Part shown: positions 25,986-34,731 of the stretch, in pieces
Numbering within the stretch: the stretch's first letter is position 1
How the letters are laid out: every line of letters begins with the position of its first letter
Assembly: GCA_003132025.1 (NCBI GenBank)
Contig: PKWJ01000031.1
Coordinates: 9,688-64,874, forward strand
Direction of reading: 5' to 3'
Origin: Gammaproteobacteria bacterium
Lineage (GTDB): Bacteria; Pseudomonadota; Gammaproteobacteria; Steroidobacterales; Steroidobacteraceae
Length of the DNA: 55,187 bases
Notes under the pieces: generated by a model
Seen by the model: only the letters and a program-made list of their open reading frames with translations
What the model was told of the DNA's origin: nothing
Database searches by the model: none
Position numbers and translations under genes: made by a program

Positions 25986-26816
25986 ATGGAAAGCCGCTAC
26001 TCCCCGACACTACTCACCGTACTGTGCCTCGGCATCACGATACTCTACCTGCCGATCGTGGTGCTGATCGCCTACTCGTTCAATGCCTCCCCACTGGTCA
26101 ACGTCTGGGGTGGATTCTCGACCGCCTGGTATTTCCAGCTGCTGCACAACCGCCAGTTGCTGCAAGCGGCACTGCTGTCGCTGGAAGTCGCGGTCACCGC
26201 TTCCAGTGCCGCGGTACTGCTCGGGACCATGGCGGCGATCGCGCTGGTACGCTTTGCCCGCTTTCGCGGGCGCCTGCTGCTGACCGGCATGGTGAATGCA
26301 CCGCTGGTGATGCCGGAGATCATCACCGGCATCACGCAGCTGCTGCTGTTTGTTTCGATGCTGCAGATGCTCGGCTGGCCGCACCGCGGCTTCACCACCA
26401 TCGTGCTGTCGCACGTGGCGTTCTGTTCGGCCTATGTGACCATCACGGTGCAGTCGCGATTGCAAACCGCCGACCGGTCGCTGGAGGAGGCGGCGATGGA
26501 CCTCGGCTCCGGTCCGGCGCGCGCGTTCCTGGAAATCACGCTGCCGATCCTGGCGCCCGCGATCCTGTCGAGCTGGTTGCTGAGCTTCACGCTGTCGCTC
26601 GACGACCTGGTGATCTCGAGCTTCGTGTCCGGACCGGGCGCCAGCACGCTGCCGATGGTCATCTACTCCAAGGTCAAGCTTGGCGTCAGCCCCGACGTCA
26701 ATGCACTCGCCAGCCTGATCATCTGCGCCGTCGGGGCCTGCGTGATTGCCGCCGGCTACTTCATGCGTCGTGCCGACCAGCGGCGGGCGCTGGAGATGCA
26801 GATGGCGGAGCGCTAA
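25986..26816 (+). CDS. PotC-like ABC transporter permease
   Basis: 276 residues, six membrane helices, EAA motif EEAAMDLGSGPARAFLEITL. Second permease of the PotBC pair, translated right after the first. PotC-type sequence DDLVISSFVSGPG near the last helices is typical. The gene converges on the HD-oxygenase gene with 29 bases between stops. Confidence 0.92.
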   Translation: MESRYSPTLLTVLCLGITILYLPIVVLIAYSFNASPLVNVWGGFSTAWYFQLLHNRQLLQAALLSLEVAVTASSAAVLLGTMAAIALVRFARFRGRLLLTGMVNAPLVMPEIITGITQLLLFVSMLQMLGWPHRGFTTIVLSHVAFCSAYVTITVQSRLQTADRSLEEAAMDLGSGPARAFLEITLPILAPAILSSWLLSFTLSLDDLVISSFVSGPGASTLPMVIYSKVKLGVSPDVNALASLIICAVGACVIAAGYFMRRADQRRALEMQMAER

Positions 26817-26845
26817 CGCCGCGGCGCCCGAGCGGCACCGCCTGT

Positions 26846-27439
26846 TCAGGCGATCGGCTCGGCGATGTAACGCGGATCGTGCGCCGGCCGGCCAAGGATG
26901 CTGCGTACCAGCGGCTCGAATGCCTCCAGCGGCTGGCTCGGATAGTCCGGATCGAACGACGCCTGGTCCCAGCGTTCGCAGAACGCCGCGCAGGCGCCAT
27001 ACCACTGATGATCCTTGTAGCGATCGCGGGCATTGCGGTTGCCACCCAGGTGGTGCACGTAATAGTAATTCTGGAACAGGCCGTGCTGCTCGACGATCCA
27101 GGTCACCTCGGCGCGCACGTACGGCCGGATGATGGCTGCGGCAAACTCCGCGTGATTGTACGGCGCCAGCTCGTCGCCGATATCGTGAATCAGCGCCGCG
27201 AGCACCAGCTCATCATCGGCACCATCGCTGCGCGCGCGCGTCGCGACCTGAAGCGAATGTCCAAGCCGGCTCAGTGGGTAACCGGCGAGCGAATGATCAA
27301 GCCGGCGTAGCGCCTCGAGCACCCGATCGGGCAGGCCCAGCGCGTAGTAGCGCTCCGAGCGGTCGAGCAGCAGGTAATCCTTGCGGGTACCGTCCTGCAT
27401 CCTGCGAAAACTCACCATCTCGCCCATGATCTCGCTCAT
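26846..27439 (-). CDS. tmpB: TmpB/PhnZ-like HD-domain diiron oxygenase
   Basis: 197-residue HD-domain protein. A full set of six metal ligands of the mixed-valent diiron oxygenases (MIOX, PhnZ, TmpB) can be assigned: H61, H85, D86, H96, H119 and D158 (LIHDIGDELAPYNH, VEQHG, RWDQ). This argues for an oxygenase rather than a phosphohydrolase. TmpB cleaves the C-P bond of 1-hydroxy-2-(trimethylammonio)ethylphosphonate to give glycine betaine and phosphate. Its start overlaps the stop of a TmpA-like oxygenase gene as ATGA, the arrangement known for tmpAB. The substrate assignment is inference from this coupling. Confidence 0.75.
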   Translation of the reverse strand: MSEIMGEMVSFRRMQDGTRKDYLLLDRSERYYALGLPDRVLEALRRLDHSLAGYPLSRLGHSLQVATRARSDGADDELVLAALIHDIGDELAPYNHAEFAAAIIRPYVRAEVTWIVEQHGLFQNYYYVHHLGGNRNARDRYKDHQWYGACAAFCERWDQASFDPDYPSQPLEAFEPLVRSILGRPAHDPRYIAEPIA

Positions 27440-28584
27440 TGCGGGTTCTCCGTCGCAGTCGCTCGGCGGCGTCGCAGCAGCCGATACAGGCTGCGCGGGC
27501 CGTCGATGTCGATGTAGCAGCCCTGAAGATGACGCAGGCCTTCGGTGGGGTCGAATCCGGTACGTCCGTGCAGCAGCCGCCGGTTATCCATCATCATGAG
27601 CTCGCCGGCGTTGAGCAGGAAGCGAAATTCGAACTCCGGCGAGCGCAGCAGGTGATCAAATGCACGCCGCGCGCGATAGTACGCTTCCAGATCCGCCGGC
27701 GGCTGCAACGGCACGAAATCCAGCCGCGGGCTGAAGTGCACCGCCTGTACGCGGCCGGTGACGTCGAGTTCGATCGGCGCTGCGCTCGCCACCAGATCGG
27801 TGGCGGCATCGCGATAGCGAAATCGCACCGCCGTGCGTGACATCCGATCAAACGCTTCGGGGTCGCGCAGCCGCAGCGCCTCGGCCACCGCAAAGCCGTC
27901 GACCAGAGTCGACAAACCACCGGAGGTCTGGTTCACCAGGCAGTGCAGCAGCTGTACGCCCGGCACCGGCCAACGGTACGGATTGTCGGTGTGCGGGTCG
28001 AGCGCCATCGCGGTGTACGCAAGATCGATGGCCGCGGGTGTGGAACGCACGTCGAACAGCTCGCCAAAATTCGTCTCCCGGGGATAGCCGAATGCGGCGG
28101 CGACCTGCAGTATCTGTCCCGGTTGCGTCGGCACGTCGCTGAAGACCACGAAGCCCAGTTCCAGGAACCGCGCCAGCCACCGCGCGCGCTCGTTATCACT
28201 TGGCTGGCTGTTCCACCGCGCGTGCGGGGCAGGGCGCAGCGTCGCATCCCACAGCCTGGGCGCCGGCAGGTCGTGATCGCCGGCGCGCAGCGCCGCCTCC
28301 GCCAGAATGTCGCACTCCAGGAAATCCGCCTGGTGTCCGTCGCTGAACTGCACGCGAAATTTTCCGGCTTCGGGCTGCGTGACGGCGCTCAGCGCCAGCC
28401 GCGGATCAAGATCCGATGGATCCAGCAGCCGCTGCCCGGTATGCAGGTCGACCGTGCTTGCGTCCTGGCAGCGCTCACGCAGCCAGATCGGGTGGATGGC
28501 ATAGCGTTGCCCGTCGGCATGTTCGATCGTCAGTTCATTGCCGGCGGTGACGCGCAGTCGCGCCGTGGGTGCTGGTGATTGCAT
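27436..28584 (-). CDS. tmpA: TmpA/gamma-butyrobetaine hydroxylase-like 2OG oxygenase
   Basis: 382-residue Fe(II)/2-oxoglutarate dioxygenase of the gamma-butyrobetaine hydroxylase family. The iron triad is H198, D200 (DPHTDNPYR) and H339 (LLHGRTGF). The N-terminal domain normally holds a Cys3-His zinc site; here only C39 of the usual cysteine cluster remains. Close coupling to a TmpB-like HD oxygenase suggests the TmpA reaction (hydroxylation of 2-trimethylaminoethylphosphonate). A true gamma-butyrobetaine hydroxylase making L-carnitine is the alternative, since carnitine genes lie nearby. The ATG at 28584 sits 4 bases after the binding-protein stop; the longer reading to 28710 would lie inside that gene. 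Confidence 0.75.
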   Translation of the reverse strand: MQSPAPTARLRVTAGNELTIEHADGQRYAIHPIWLRERCQDASTVDLHTGQRLLDPSDLDPRLALSAVTQPEAGKFRVQFSDGHQADFLECDILAEAALRAGDHDLPAPRLWDATLRPAPHARWNSQPSDNERARWLARFLELGFVVFSDVPTQPGQILQVAAAFGYPRETNFGELFDVRSTPAAIDLAYTAMALDPHTDNPYRWPVPGVQLLHCLVNQTSGGLSTLVDGFAVAEALRLRDPEAFDRMSRTAVRFRYRDAATDLVASAAPIELDVTGRVQAVHFSPRLDFVPLQPPADLEAYYRARRAFDHLLRSPEFEFRFLLNAGELMMMDNRRLLHGRTGFDPTEGLRHLQGCYIDIDGPRSLYRLLRRRRATATENPQ

Positions 28585-28588
28585 TGGA

Positions 28589-29698
28589 TCAGCGCGCCGT
28601 CTTGATCCGGGTCCAGGTGCGGGTACGGATACGTTCCAGGGCCGGATTGACCTCCGCGGATTCGTATAACCTGGCTGCGACCGCCGGGGTCGGATAGATC
28701 GCCGGATCATTCAGAATCTGCGGATCGACGTAGGGCGTGGACGCCAGATTGTCGTTGCCGTAATGAATGTCGTTGGTAATGTCCGCGATCACTCGGGGTT
28801 CAAGTATGAAATTGAGAAACTTGTGCGCCGCATCCGGATGCGGCGCGTCGACCGGTATCAGCAGCGCATCGAACGATGCGTTGGCGCCTTCCTTGGGCAC
28901 GGTAAACGCCAGGTTGACGATGACCCCGGCGGCCTTGGCACGCGCCCGGGCCGCCGCATAATCCCCGGACCACGACATCGAGATACAGAACTCCTTGTTC
29001 CCCAGGCCATTCATGTACTCGGATGAGTCAAACGCGCGGATGTAGGGACGCACCGCGAGCAGCAGTTTCTCGGCGCGCTTGTAGTCCTCGGGGTTGGTGG
29101 AATTCGGGTCCAGATGCAGATAGTTCAATGCCAGTTGCAGCACATCCTCCGCCTGATCCAGAAACGATACCCCGCAATCGGCAAAGTGCGCGATGACCTG
29201 CGGATTGAAGATCATGTCGAGGCTGTCGAGCGGCGCGTTGGGCATACGGGATTTGATCATGTCGACATTGTAGGCAAAGCCATTGACGTGCCGCAGGTAG
29301 GGCATCGCGTACTGGTTGCCAGGATCGGCGCCGGCCTCAATCGCGAGCACCTGTGGATCCAGATTCTTCCAGTTCGGCAGTTTGCTGCGGTCCAGCTTCT
29401 GGTAGATGCCGGCCTTGATCTGACGGCTGAAGAAATCCGTCGAGGTGCTCACCACGTCGTAGCCGGAGTCGCCCGCCATCATCTTGGCTTCCAGGGTTTC
29501 ATCGGCATCGTAAGTATCGTAGACCACCTTGATGCCGGTGGCGCTTTCAAATTTCGCCAGCGTGTCCTTGCCGATGTAATCGGACCAGTTGTAGATGTTC
29601 ACTACCTTGGCCTCGGCGCCCTGGTGACCCGAACCGCAACCGGTGAGCGCTGCGGCCGCCAGCAGCAGTAGCGTTCGCAGCCCAGCCCGGGCGTACAT
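28589..29698 (-). CDS. PotD-like periplasmic binding lipoprotein
   Basis: 369-residue solute-binding protein of the spermidine/putrescine (PotD/PotF) family. The lipobox is LTGC (about residues 18-21) after a short hydrophobic leader. Family signatures are VVNIYNWSDYIGKDTL and EFCISMSWSGDYAAA. It lies between the aldehyde dehydrogenase gene (3 bases) and the TmpA-like gene (4 bases), implying that this operon imports the compound the TmpAB pair oxidises. The matching permeases converge on the same operon from the other side. Confidence 0.92.
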   Translation of the reverse strand: MYARAGLRTLLLLAAAALTGCGSGHQGAEAKVVNIYNWSDYIGKDTLAKFESATGIKVVYDTYDADETLEAKMMAGDSGYDVVSTSTDFFSRQIKAGIYQKLDRSKLPNWKNLDPQVLAIEAGADPGNQYAMPYLRHVNGFAYNVDMIKSRMPNAPLDSLDMIFNPQVIAHFADCGVSFLDQAEDVLQLALNYLHLDPNSTNPEDYKRAEKLLLAVRPYIRAFDSSEYMNGLGNKEFCISMSWSGDYAAARARAKAAGVIVNLAFTVPKEGANASFDALLIPVDAPHPDAAHKFLNFILEPRVIADITNDIHYGNDNLASTPYVDPQILNDPAIYPTPAVAARLYESAEVNPALERIRTRTWTRIKTAR

Positions 29699-29701
29699 AC
29701 G

Positions 29702-31126
29702 CTATAACCTCACCATCACGTGGCGCGGCACACTGTAATCCTCGAGCGCATATACCGACAGATCCTTGCCATAGCCGGAGCGCTTGAAGCCGCCGTGCGG
29801 CATCTCGCTCACGCTCGCGAAGTGCGTATTGATCCAGGTCGCGCCGTATTGCAGCCGCGCGGCCACCAGCATGGCGCGCGCGATATCGCACGTCCAGACC
29901 GATGACGCCAGCCCGTATTCGGAATCGTTGGCCCAGCGTACCGCGTCGTCGGCATCGGTGAAGCGGGTGATCGACACCACCGGACCGAATACTTCGCGCT
30001 GCACGATCTCGTCGCCCTGCCGGGCGCCGGCAACGATCGTCGGTTCGTAGAAGAATCCGCCGCCGGCACGGGCCTTGCCGCCGGTGGTGATCTGCATGTG
30101 CGGTTCGGCCGCTGCGCGCGCCACGAACGCCGCCACGCGTTCGCGCTGCGCGTGCGAGACCAGTGGGCCCATTTCCACACCCGGCTCCTGCTGCCGGCCG
30201 ACCTTGATGGTTCGCACCGCCTGGGTCAGATCGGCGACCACGCGCTCGTAGATGCGCTCACCGACGTACATGCGGCAGGCCGCGGTGCAGTCCTGGCCGG
30301 CATTGTAGAAGCCGAAGCTGCGGATTCCCGCGACCACCTCGGCCACGTCGGCGTCGTCGAACACGATCACCGGTGCCTTGCCGCCCAGCTCCAGATGGGT
30401 ACGCTTGAGGTTGCCGGCCGCCGCGGCCAGCACCTTCTGGCCAGTCGCGACCGATCCGGTCAGCGACACCATGCGCACGCGCGGGTGTGCCACCAGCGTC
30501 GTGCCGACCGGATCGCCCAGCCCGCAGACCACATTCACCACGCCGGGCGGCAACAGTTCCGCAAACAGCTGCGCCAGCATCAGCGCGCTGAGCGGCGTCT
30601 GCTCGGAGGGCTTGAGCACCATGGTGTTGCCGGCCGCGATCGCCGGCGCAATCTTCCAGGCCGCCATCATCAACGGATAATTCCAGGGTGCAATCGACGC
30701 CACCACTCCGATCGGGTCCCGGCGTACGAAACTGGTGTGACCAGGCAGGTATTCGCCGGCCAGCTGGCCATGCTGGGTGCGGGCGGCACCGGCAAAGAAC
30801 CGGAATACATCGGCGATCGCCGGGATCTCGTCGTTGAGCATCGCCGGCAGCGGCTTGCCGGTATTCTGCGATTCCAGGGCGGCGTAGTCCTGCGCCTGGG
30901 CCTCGATGCCATCGGCGATCTTCAGCAGCAGGGCGGCGCGATCCTTAGGACAGGTCTGCGCCCAGCCGTCGCCCGCCCCCTCGGCCGCGGCCACCGCCGC
31001 ATCAACCTGCGCGGCGCTCGCCGAGGCCACGCTCGCCAACTCTGCGCCGCTGGCCGCGTCCAGCACCTGCTGCACCGGCCCTTCACCTGCAAGCAGTCGG
31101 CCGCCGATCAGCAATTGTGTCTGCAT
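29702..31126 (-). CDS. NAD-dependent aldehyde dehydrogenase, PatD-like
   Basis: 474 residues. The catalytic Cys is in NAGQDCTAA, the general base Glu in [11 protein letters not shown], and the cofactor region [13 protein letters not shown] is intact. Closest in style to gamma-aminobutyraldehyde/4-trimethylaminobutyraldehyde dehydrogenases. If the latter, it would supply gamma-butyrobetaine. First gene of the operon with the PotD-like and TmpAB-like genes, divergent from the dehydrocarnitine cleavage enzyme. Confidence 0.88.
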   Translation of the reverse strand: MQTQLLIGGRLLAGEGPVQQVLDAASGAELASVASASAAQVDAAVAAAEGAGDGWAQTCPKDRAALLLKIADGIEAQAQDYAALESQNTGKPLPAMLNDEIPAIADVFRFFAGAARTQHGQLAGEYLPGHTSFVRRDPIGVVASIAPWNYPLMMAAWKIAPAIAAGNTMVLKPSEQTPLSALMLAQLFAELLPPGVVNVVCGLGDPVGTTLVAHPRVRMVSLTGSVATGQKVLAAAAGNLKRTHLELGGKAPVIVFDDADVAEVVAGIRSFGFYNAGQDCTAACRMYVGERIYERVVADLTQAVRTIKVGRQQEPGVEMGPLVSHAQRERVAAFVARAAAEPHMQITTGGKARAGGGFFYEPTIVAGARQGDEIVQREVFGPVVSITRFTDADDAVRWANDSEYGLASSVWTCDIARAMLVAARLQYGATWINTHFASVSEMPHGGFKRSGYGKDLSVYALEDYSVPRHVMVRL

Positions 31127-31192
31127 GAATGTTCTCCGAAGACCGGTAGCTGCGTCAGCGCGCGCTGCTGCAGCATGCCACGACTTGCCGCA

Positions 31193-31230
31193 GTGTCACC
31201 CATTATTATATTATTGACACCATAATATTT
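31193..31230. promoter_or_regulatory. AT-rich candidate operator between divergent operons
   Basis: Contains GTGTCA (31193-31198) and TGACAC (31215-31220) as inverted arms, and ATTGACACCATAATATT (31213-31229), which matches 13 of 17 bases with a site upstream of the NCS1 permease (42578-42594). It ends 20 bases before the ATG of the cleavage-enzyme gene. A shared operator for carnitine genes is likely; the cognate regulator is unproven. Confidence 0.5.
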
Positions 31231-31249
31231 ACCAGTCGCGGGCATCGTC

Positions 31250-32149
31250 ATGAACCAGGATGTTTTCATCACCTGCGCCATCACCGGCGACGATACCAAC
31301 GTCACCAAGAGCCCGCACTGCCCCATTACTCCGCAGCAGATCGCCGCCGCTGCGGTGGCGGCCGCGACCGCCGGCGCGGCCATCGTGCACATCCACGTGC
31401 GCGAACCCGAGACCGGCGCCTTCAGCATGGACACGCGGCACTACCGCGAAGTGGTGAAGCGCATCCGTGAAAGCAAGGTTGACGTCATCGTCAATCTGAC
31501 CTGCGGCATGGGCGGCTACATCGTGGTCGGCGATCAGGGCCTGGCAAACACGCCGGCGCCGGGCAGCGACTTCTGCAGCCAGGAACAGCGCATGCGGCAT
31601 GTCATCGATCTTTGCAGCGAGGGACTGTACCGGCCGGATATTGCCACGCTCGACTGCGGCAGCCTGAACTTCGGCGACGGCAACCGCGCCTATGTATCGA
31701 CGCCGAACTATCTGCGCCGCGGCGCCGAGATCCTGCGCGAGCTGGGCGTGAAGCCGGAGCTGGAGGTGTTCGACACCGGCAACCTGTGGTTCGTCAAGCA
31801 GATGATCAAGGAAAAACTTCTGCCGGCGCCGGTGCTGATCCAGCTCTGCATGGGCATACCCTACGGCGCACCGGCCGATACCGGGCACCTGCTCGCGATG
31901 GTCAACTCGCTGCCGCCCGACTGCGTGTTCAGCTCGTTCGCGATCAGCCGCATGCAGATGCCCTGGGTGGCGCAGTCGGTGCTGCTGGGCGGCAACGTGC
32001 GCGTCGGGCTGGAGGACAACCTGTACCTGAGCCGCGGGGTATACGCCAGCAATGCACAGCTGGTGGAAAAGGCGCGCGGCATCATCGATGCCATGGGAGC
32101 GCGGATTCTCAGCCCGGCGCAAACGCGCGAGCGGCTGCAGCTGCGCTAG
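31250..32149 (+). CDS. cdhC: Dehydrocarnitine cleavage enzyme (BKACE family)
   Basis: 299-residue beta-keto acid cleavage enzyme (DUF849). Signatures: FITCAITGDDTNVTKSPHCP, the zinc-binding VHIHVREPETG, and EVFDTGNLWF. The family condenses a beta-keto acid with acetyl-CoA; the 3-dehydrocarnitine member yields betainyl-CoA and acetoacetate. It is followed by a thioesterase gene of the type that frees glycine betaine from betainyl-CoA, which fits the carnitine assignment. First gene of a four-gene operon running to 35508. Confidence 0.9.
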   Translation: MNQDVFITCAITGDDTNVTKSPHCPITPQQIAAAAVAAATAGAAIVHIHVREPETGAFSMDTRHYREVVKRIRESKVDVIVNLTCGMGGYIVVGDQGLANTPAPGSDFCSQEQRMRHVIDLCSEGLYRPDIATLDCGSLNFGDGNRAYVSTPNYLRRGAEILRELGVKPELEVFDTGNLWFVKQMIKEKLLPAPVLIQLCMGIPYGAPADTGHLLAMVNSLPPDCVFSSFAISRMQMPWVAQSVLLGGNVRVGLEDNLYLSRGVYASNAQLVEKARGIIDAMGARILSPAQTRERLQLR

Positions 32150-32164
32150 ATCGCAGCCCCCATC

Positions 32165-32641
32165 GTGCCGGCAACCCCGATCTATCGCACCGCAATCGAT
32201 GCCGCGTGGATCGACTACAATGGGCATCTGCGCGACGCCTACTACGCGCTGATATTGAGCTATGCCACCGACGCACTGATGGATCGTCTGGGGCTGGATG
32301 CTGCCTATCGAGCCGCCACCGGCAACACGCTCTACACGCTCGAGATGCATATCCACTACCTGCGCGAAGTCCACCACAGCGACCAGGTCCTGGTCGGCGT
32401 GCACCTGCTCGCCTCGGATCACAAGCGCATTCATGCCGGCTTCGACATCAGCTGCGAAGGCAACGCAGCGGTGGCCGCGACCGCCGAGATCATGCTGCTG
32501 CACGTACACCAGGGCGACACCGTGGCCAGCGCGCCGTTCGCGCCTGAAATCGCGGCAGCCATCGCGGCGCTGGCGCCGATGGCGGCCGATGCGCCGTGGC
32601 TCGGGCCGGGCTCCCGGCGCATGGAATTGCGCGGCCGCTAA
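32165..32641 (+). CDS. cdhB: Hotdog thioesterase, betainyl-CoA type
   Basis: 158 residues, 4-hydroxybenzoyl-CoA thioesterase-like hotdog fold with WIDYNGHLRDAYYAL, where the Asp-Tyr-Asn-Gly-His stretch marks the active site. It starts with GTG at 32165, 15 bases after the cleavage enzyme, and its stop directly abuts the next ATG. Predicted to hydrolyse betainyl-CoA to glycine betaine. A second, related domain is fused to the carnitine dehydrogenase at 41047-42555, so the island has two. Confidence 0.85.
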   Translation: MPATPIYRTAIDAAWIDYNGHLRDAYYALILSYATDALMDRLGLDAAYRAATGNTLYTLEMHIHYLREVHHSDQVLVGVHLLASDHKRIHAGFDISCEGNAAVAATAEIMLLHVHQGDTVASAPFAPEIAAAIAALAPMAADAPWLGPGSRRMELRGR

Positions 32642-34720
32642 ATGAACCCGCATGCAATGCAGCGACTGCTGGCGCCGCGCAGCATCGCCATGATTGGCGG
32701 CGCCTGGGCCGACGCGGCGGTCGCGGCCAGCCGCGCCGTCGGCTACGACGGCAAGCTGTGGCGTATTCATCCGCAGCGTCCGTCCTCGCCCGAGACCCCG
32801 TATTACCGCTCGGTTGATGACCTGCCGGGCGTGCCGGATGCCGCCTTCATCGCCGCTCCAAATCGCGAGGTGCCGGGCATCGCCGCTGCCCTCGCCCGCA
32901 GCGGCGCCGGCGGCTTCGTCTGCTTTGCTGCCGGATTTTCCGAGACCGGCAACCCCGAAGGACAGCAACTCACCGGACAATTGCTGGCCGCTGCCGCGGA
33001 CCTGCCGTTCTTCGGACCCAATTGCTATGGCTTCATCAATTTCTTCGATGGCGCGGCGCTGTGGCCGGATCAGGTAGTCGGGGGGCGCCCGGAACGCGGC
33101 GTGGCGCTGATCTGCCAGAGCGGCACCATCGCCCTCAATCTGCTGTTCAACGACCGCTCGCTGCCGATCGGCTACGTGATCACGGTCGGCAACCAGACCC
33201 GGCTGGCGGTCGAAGACTTGATCGAGCTGCTGACAGCTGAAGAGCGCGTCACCGCGTTCGGCATTTATATTGAAGGTATCAAGGACGTGGCGCGCTTCGC
33301 GCGCGCGGTGGACCGGGCGCGAGCCGCCGGCAAGCCGGTGGCACTGGTCAAAGCCGGGCGCACCGAGGCGGCGGCCCGCACCGCGCGCACGCACACCGGC
33401 GCGCTGGCCGGCGCCGACGCGGTGTTCGACGCTTTCTGCCGCCAGGCGGGCATCGCGCGCTGCGATTCACTGGCCACACTGTGCGAGACGCTGAAGATTT
33501 TCCACACCGGTGGCCCACTTGCCGGTCGGCGCGTACTGATCATGGGCGCGTCCGGCGGCGACATGGCGATGACTGCGGACACGTCGCGACAGCTGGGTCT
33601 TAAATTTCCGCCATTTCCAGCCGCGTCCGCGGCACAGCTGCACGAAATTCTCGGCGATCGGGTCACGATCGCCAACCCGTTCGATTTCCACACCCACATC
33701 TGGTTCGATCGCCCGGCGCTGCGAGCGTTGTTTTCGGTGGTCCAGCGCGCCGGGTTCGACGCCGTGGGCCTGATGGTCGATTGTCCACCCGAAGAGCAGG
33801 CCGATCCGGCCAGCTACTTCGCCGTGATCGAGGAATACATAGCGTCGCTGGCGGATGCGCCGTGCCGCGCCGCGGTCATCTGTTCGCTACCGGAATCCCT
33901 GGCGTCCGGCACGCGCGAGAAGTGCCTTGCCGCCGCCATCGCCCCGCTTCAGGGTCAGCGCGAAGCGCTCGAGGCGCTCGACCTAGCGGGCGCGGTCGGC
34001 GAGACCTGGGGCGGCGGCGGCGGCGTGCAGCTGCGACTGACGCGCCGGGCGTCGATCGGCGCTGCCGGCACGTTGAACGAATACGAGGGTAAGGCTGCGC
34101 TGGCGGCGTTTGGCGTGCAGGTTCCGCGCTCGCACATGATCGACGGCAAGCGCCCAGGCGGCGTGGCCACGGCGGTGGCCGCTGCCGCGGAAGCGATCGG
34201 CTTCCCCGTGGTCATCAAGGCCGCCGGGGCGGCGCTGGAACACAAATCGGAACTCGGCGGCGTCGTTGTCGACGTGCGCACCGCGGCGGAAGCCGCCGCC
34301 GCGGCGCAGCGCCTCGCTATACTCTCGGACTCGGTTCTGGTCGAAGAAATGGTGCGCGACGGGGTCGCCGAGGTTCTCATTGGTATGAGCGTCGACCCTC
34401 AATTCGGACAGGTGCTGGTGCTCGGCGCCGGTGGCGTGCTGACCGAACTGCTGCAGGATAGCGCCAGCCTGCTGCCGCCGTTTACGCCGGCAGCGATCGA
34501 GGCGGCGTTGATGCGGCTCAGCATCGGTAAGCTGCTCGGCGGCTTTCGCGGCCGCCCGCCGGGCGACGTTGCAGCACTGGTCGCCACTGCCATGGCGTGC
34601 GCGCGCTACGGCGAGGCCAACGTCGATCGCCTGGTCGAACTCGACATCAACCCGGTGATTGTCCGGCCGCAGGGCCGCGGCGCGGTCGCTGTCGATGCGC
34701 TGATTCGACTGCTGCCTTGA
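32642..34720 (+). CDS. ADP-forming acyl-CoA synthetase (ATP-grasp)
   Basis: 692 residues fusing the alpha and beta parts of the acetyl-CoA synthetase (NDP-forming) family: CoA-binding domain (RSIAMIGG at the N-terminus), succinyl-CoA-ligase-like domains with the phosphorylated His in ARTHTGALAG, and a C-terminal ATP-grasp domain (VPRSHMIDGKRPG, VVIKAAGAALEHKSELGGV). It makes a CoA thioester from an acid at the cost of ATP. Between the betainyl-CoA thioesterase and a CaiD-like hydratase, the likely acids are crotonobetaine, carnitine or gamma-butyrobetaine. That would replace the AMP-forming CaiC and transferase CaiB, neither of which is present. Confidence 0.85.
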   Translation: MNPHAMQRLLAPRSIAMIGGAWADAAVAASRAVGYDGKLWRIHPQRPSSPETPYYRSVDDLPGVPDAAFIAAPNREVPGIAAALARSGAGGFVCFAAGFSETGNPEGQQLTGQLLAAAADLPFFGPNCYGFINFFDGAALWPDQVVGGRPERGVALICQSGTIALNLLFNDRSLPIGYVITVGNQTRLAVEDLIELLTAEERVTAFGIYIEGIKDVARFARAVDRARAAGKPVALVKAGRTEAAARTARTHTGALAGADAVFDAFCRQAGIARCDSLATLCETLKIFHTGGPLAGRRVLIMGASGGDMAMTADTSRQLGLKFPPFPAASAAQLHEILGDRVTIANPFDFHTHIWFDRPALRALFSVVQRAGFDAVGLMVDCPPEEQADPASYFAVIEEYIASLADAPCRAAVICSLPESLASGTREKCLAAAIAPLQGQREALEALDLAGAVGETWGGGGGVQLRLTRRASIGAAGTLNEYEGKAALAAFGVQVPRSHMIDGKRPGGVATAVAAAAEAIGFPVVIKAAGAALEHKSELGGVVVDVRTAAEAAAAAQRLAILSDSVLVEEMVRDGVAEVLIGMSVDPQFGQVLVLGAGGVLTELLQDSASLLPPFTPAAIEAALMRLSIGKLLGGFRGRPPGDVAALVATAMACARYGEANVDRLVELDINPVIVRPQGRGAVAVDALIRLLP

Positions 34721-34731
34721 GGAGCATTGCA

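Noticed and set aside
26846-27439. HD protein as a phosphohydrolase
   Set aside because: The full six-ligand diiron pattern and coupling to a 2OG oxygenase favour an oxygenase.
31229-33394. 721-codon minus-strand open frame over the cleavage enzyme, thioesterase and ligase
   Set aside because: Crosses three well-supported plus-strand genes; composition (His/Arg/Gln-rich) typical of antisense noise.
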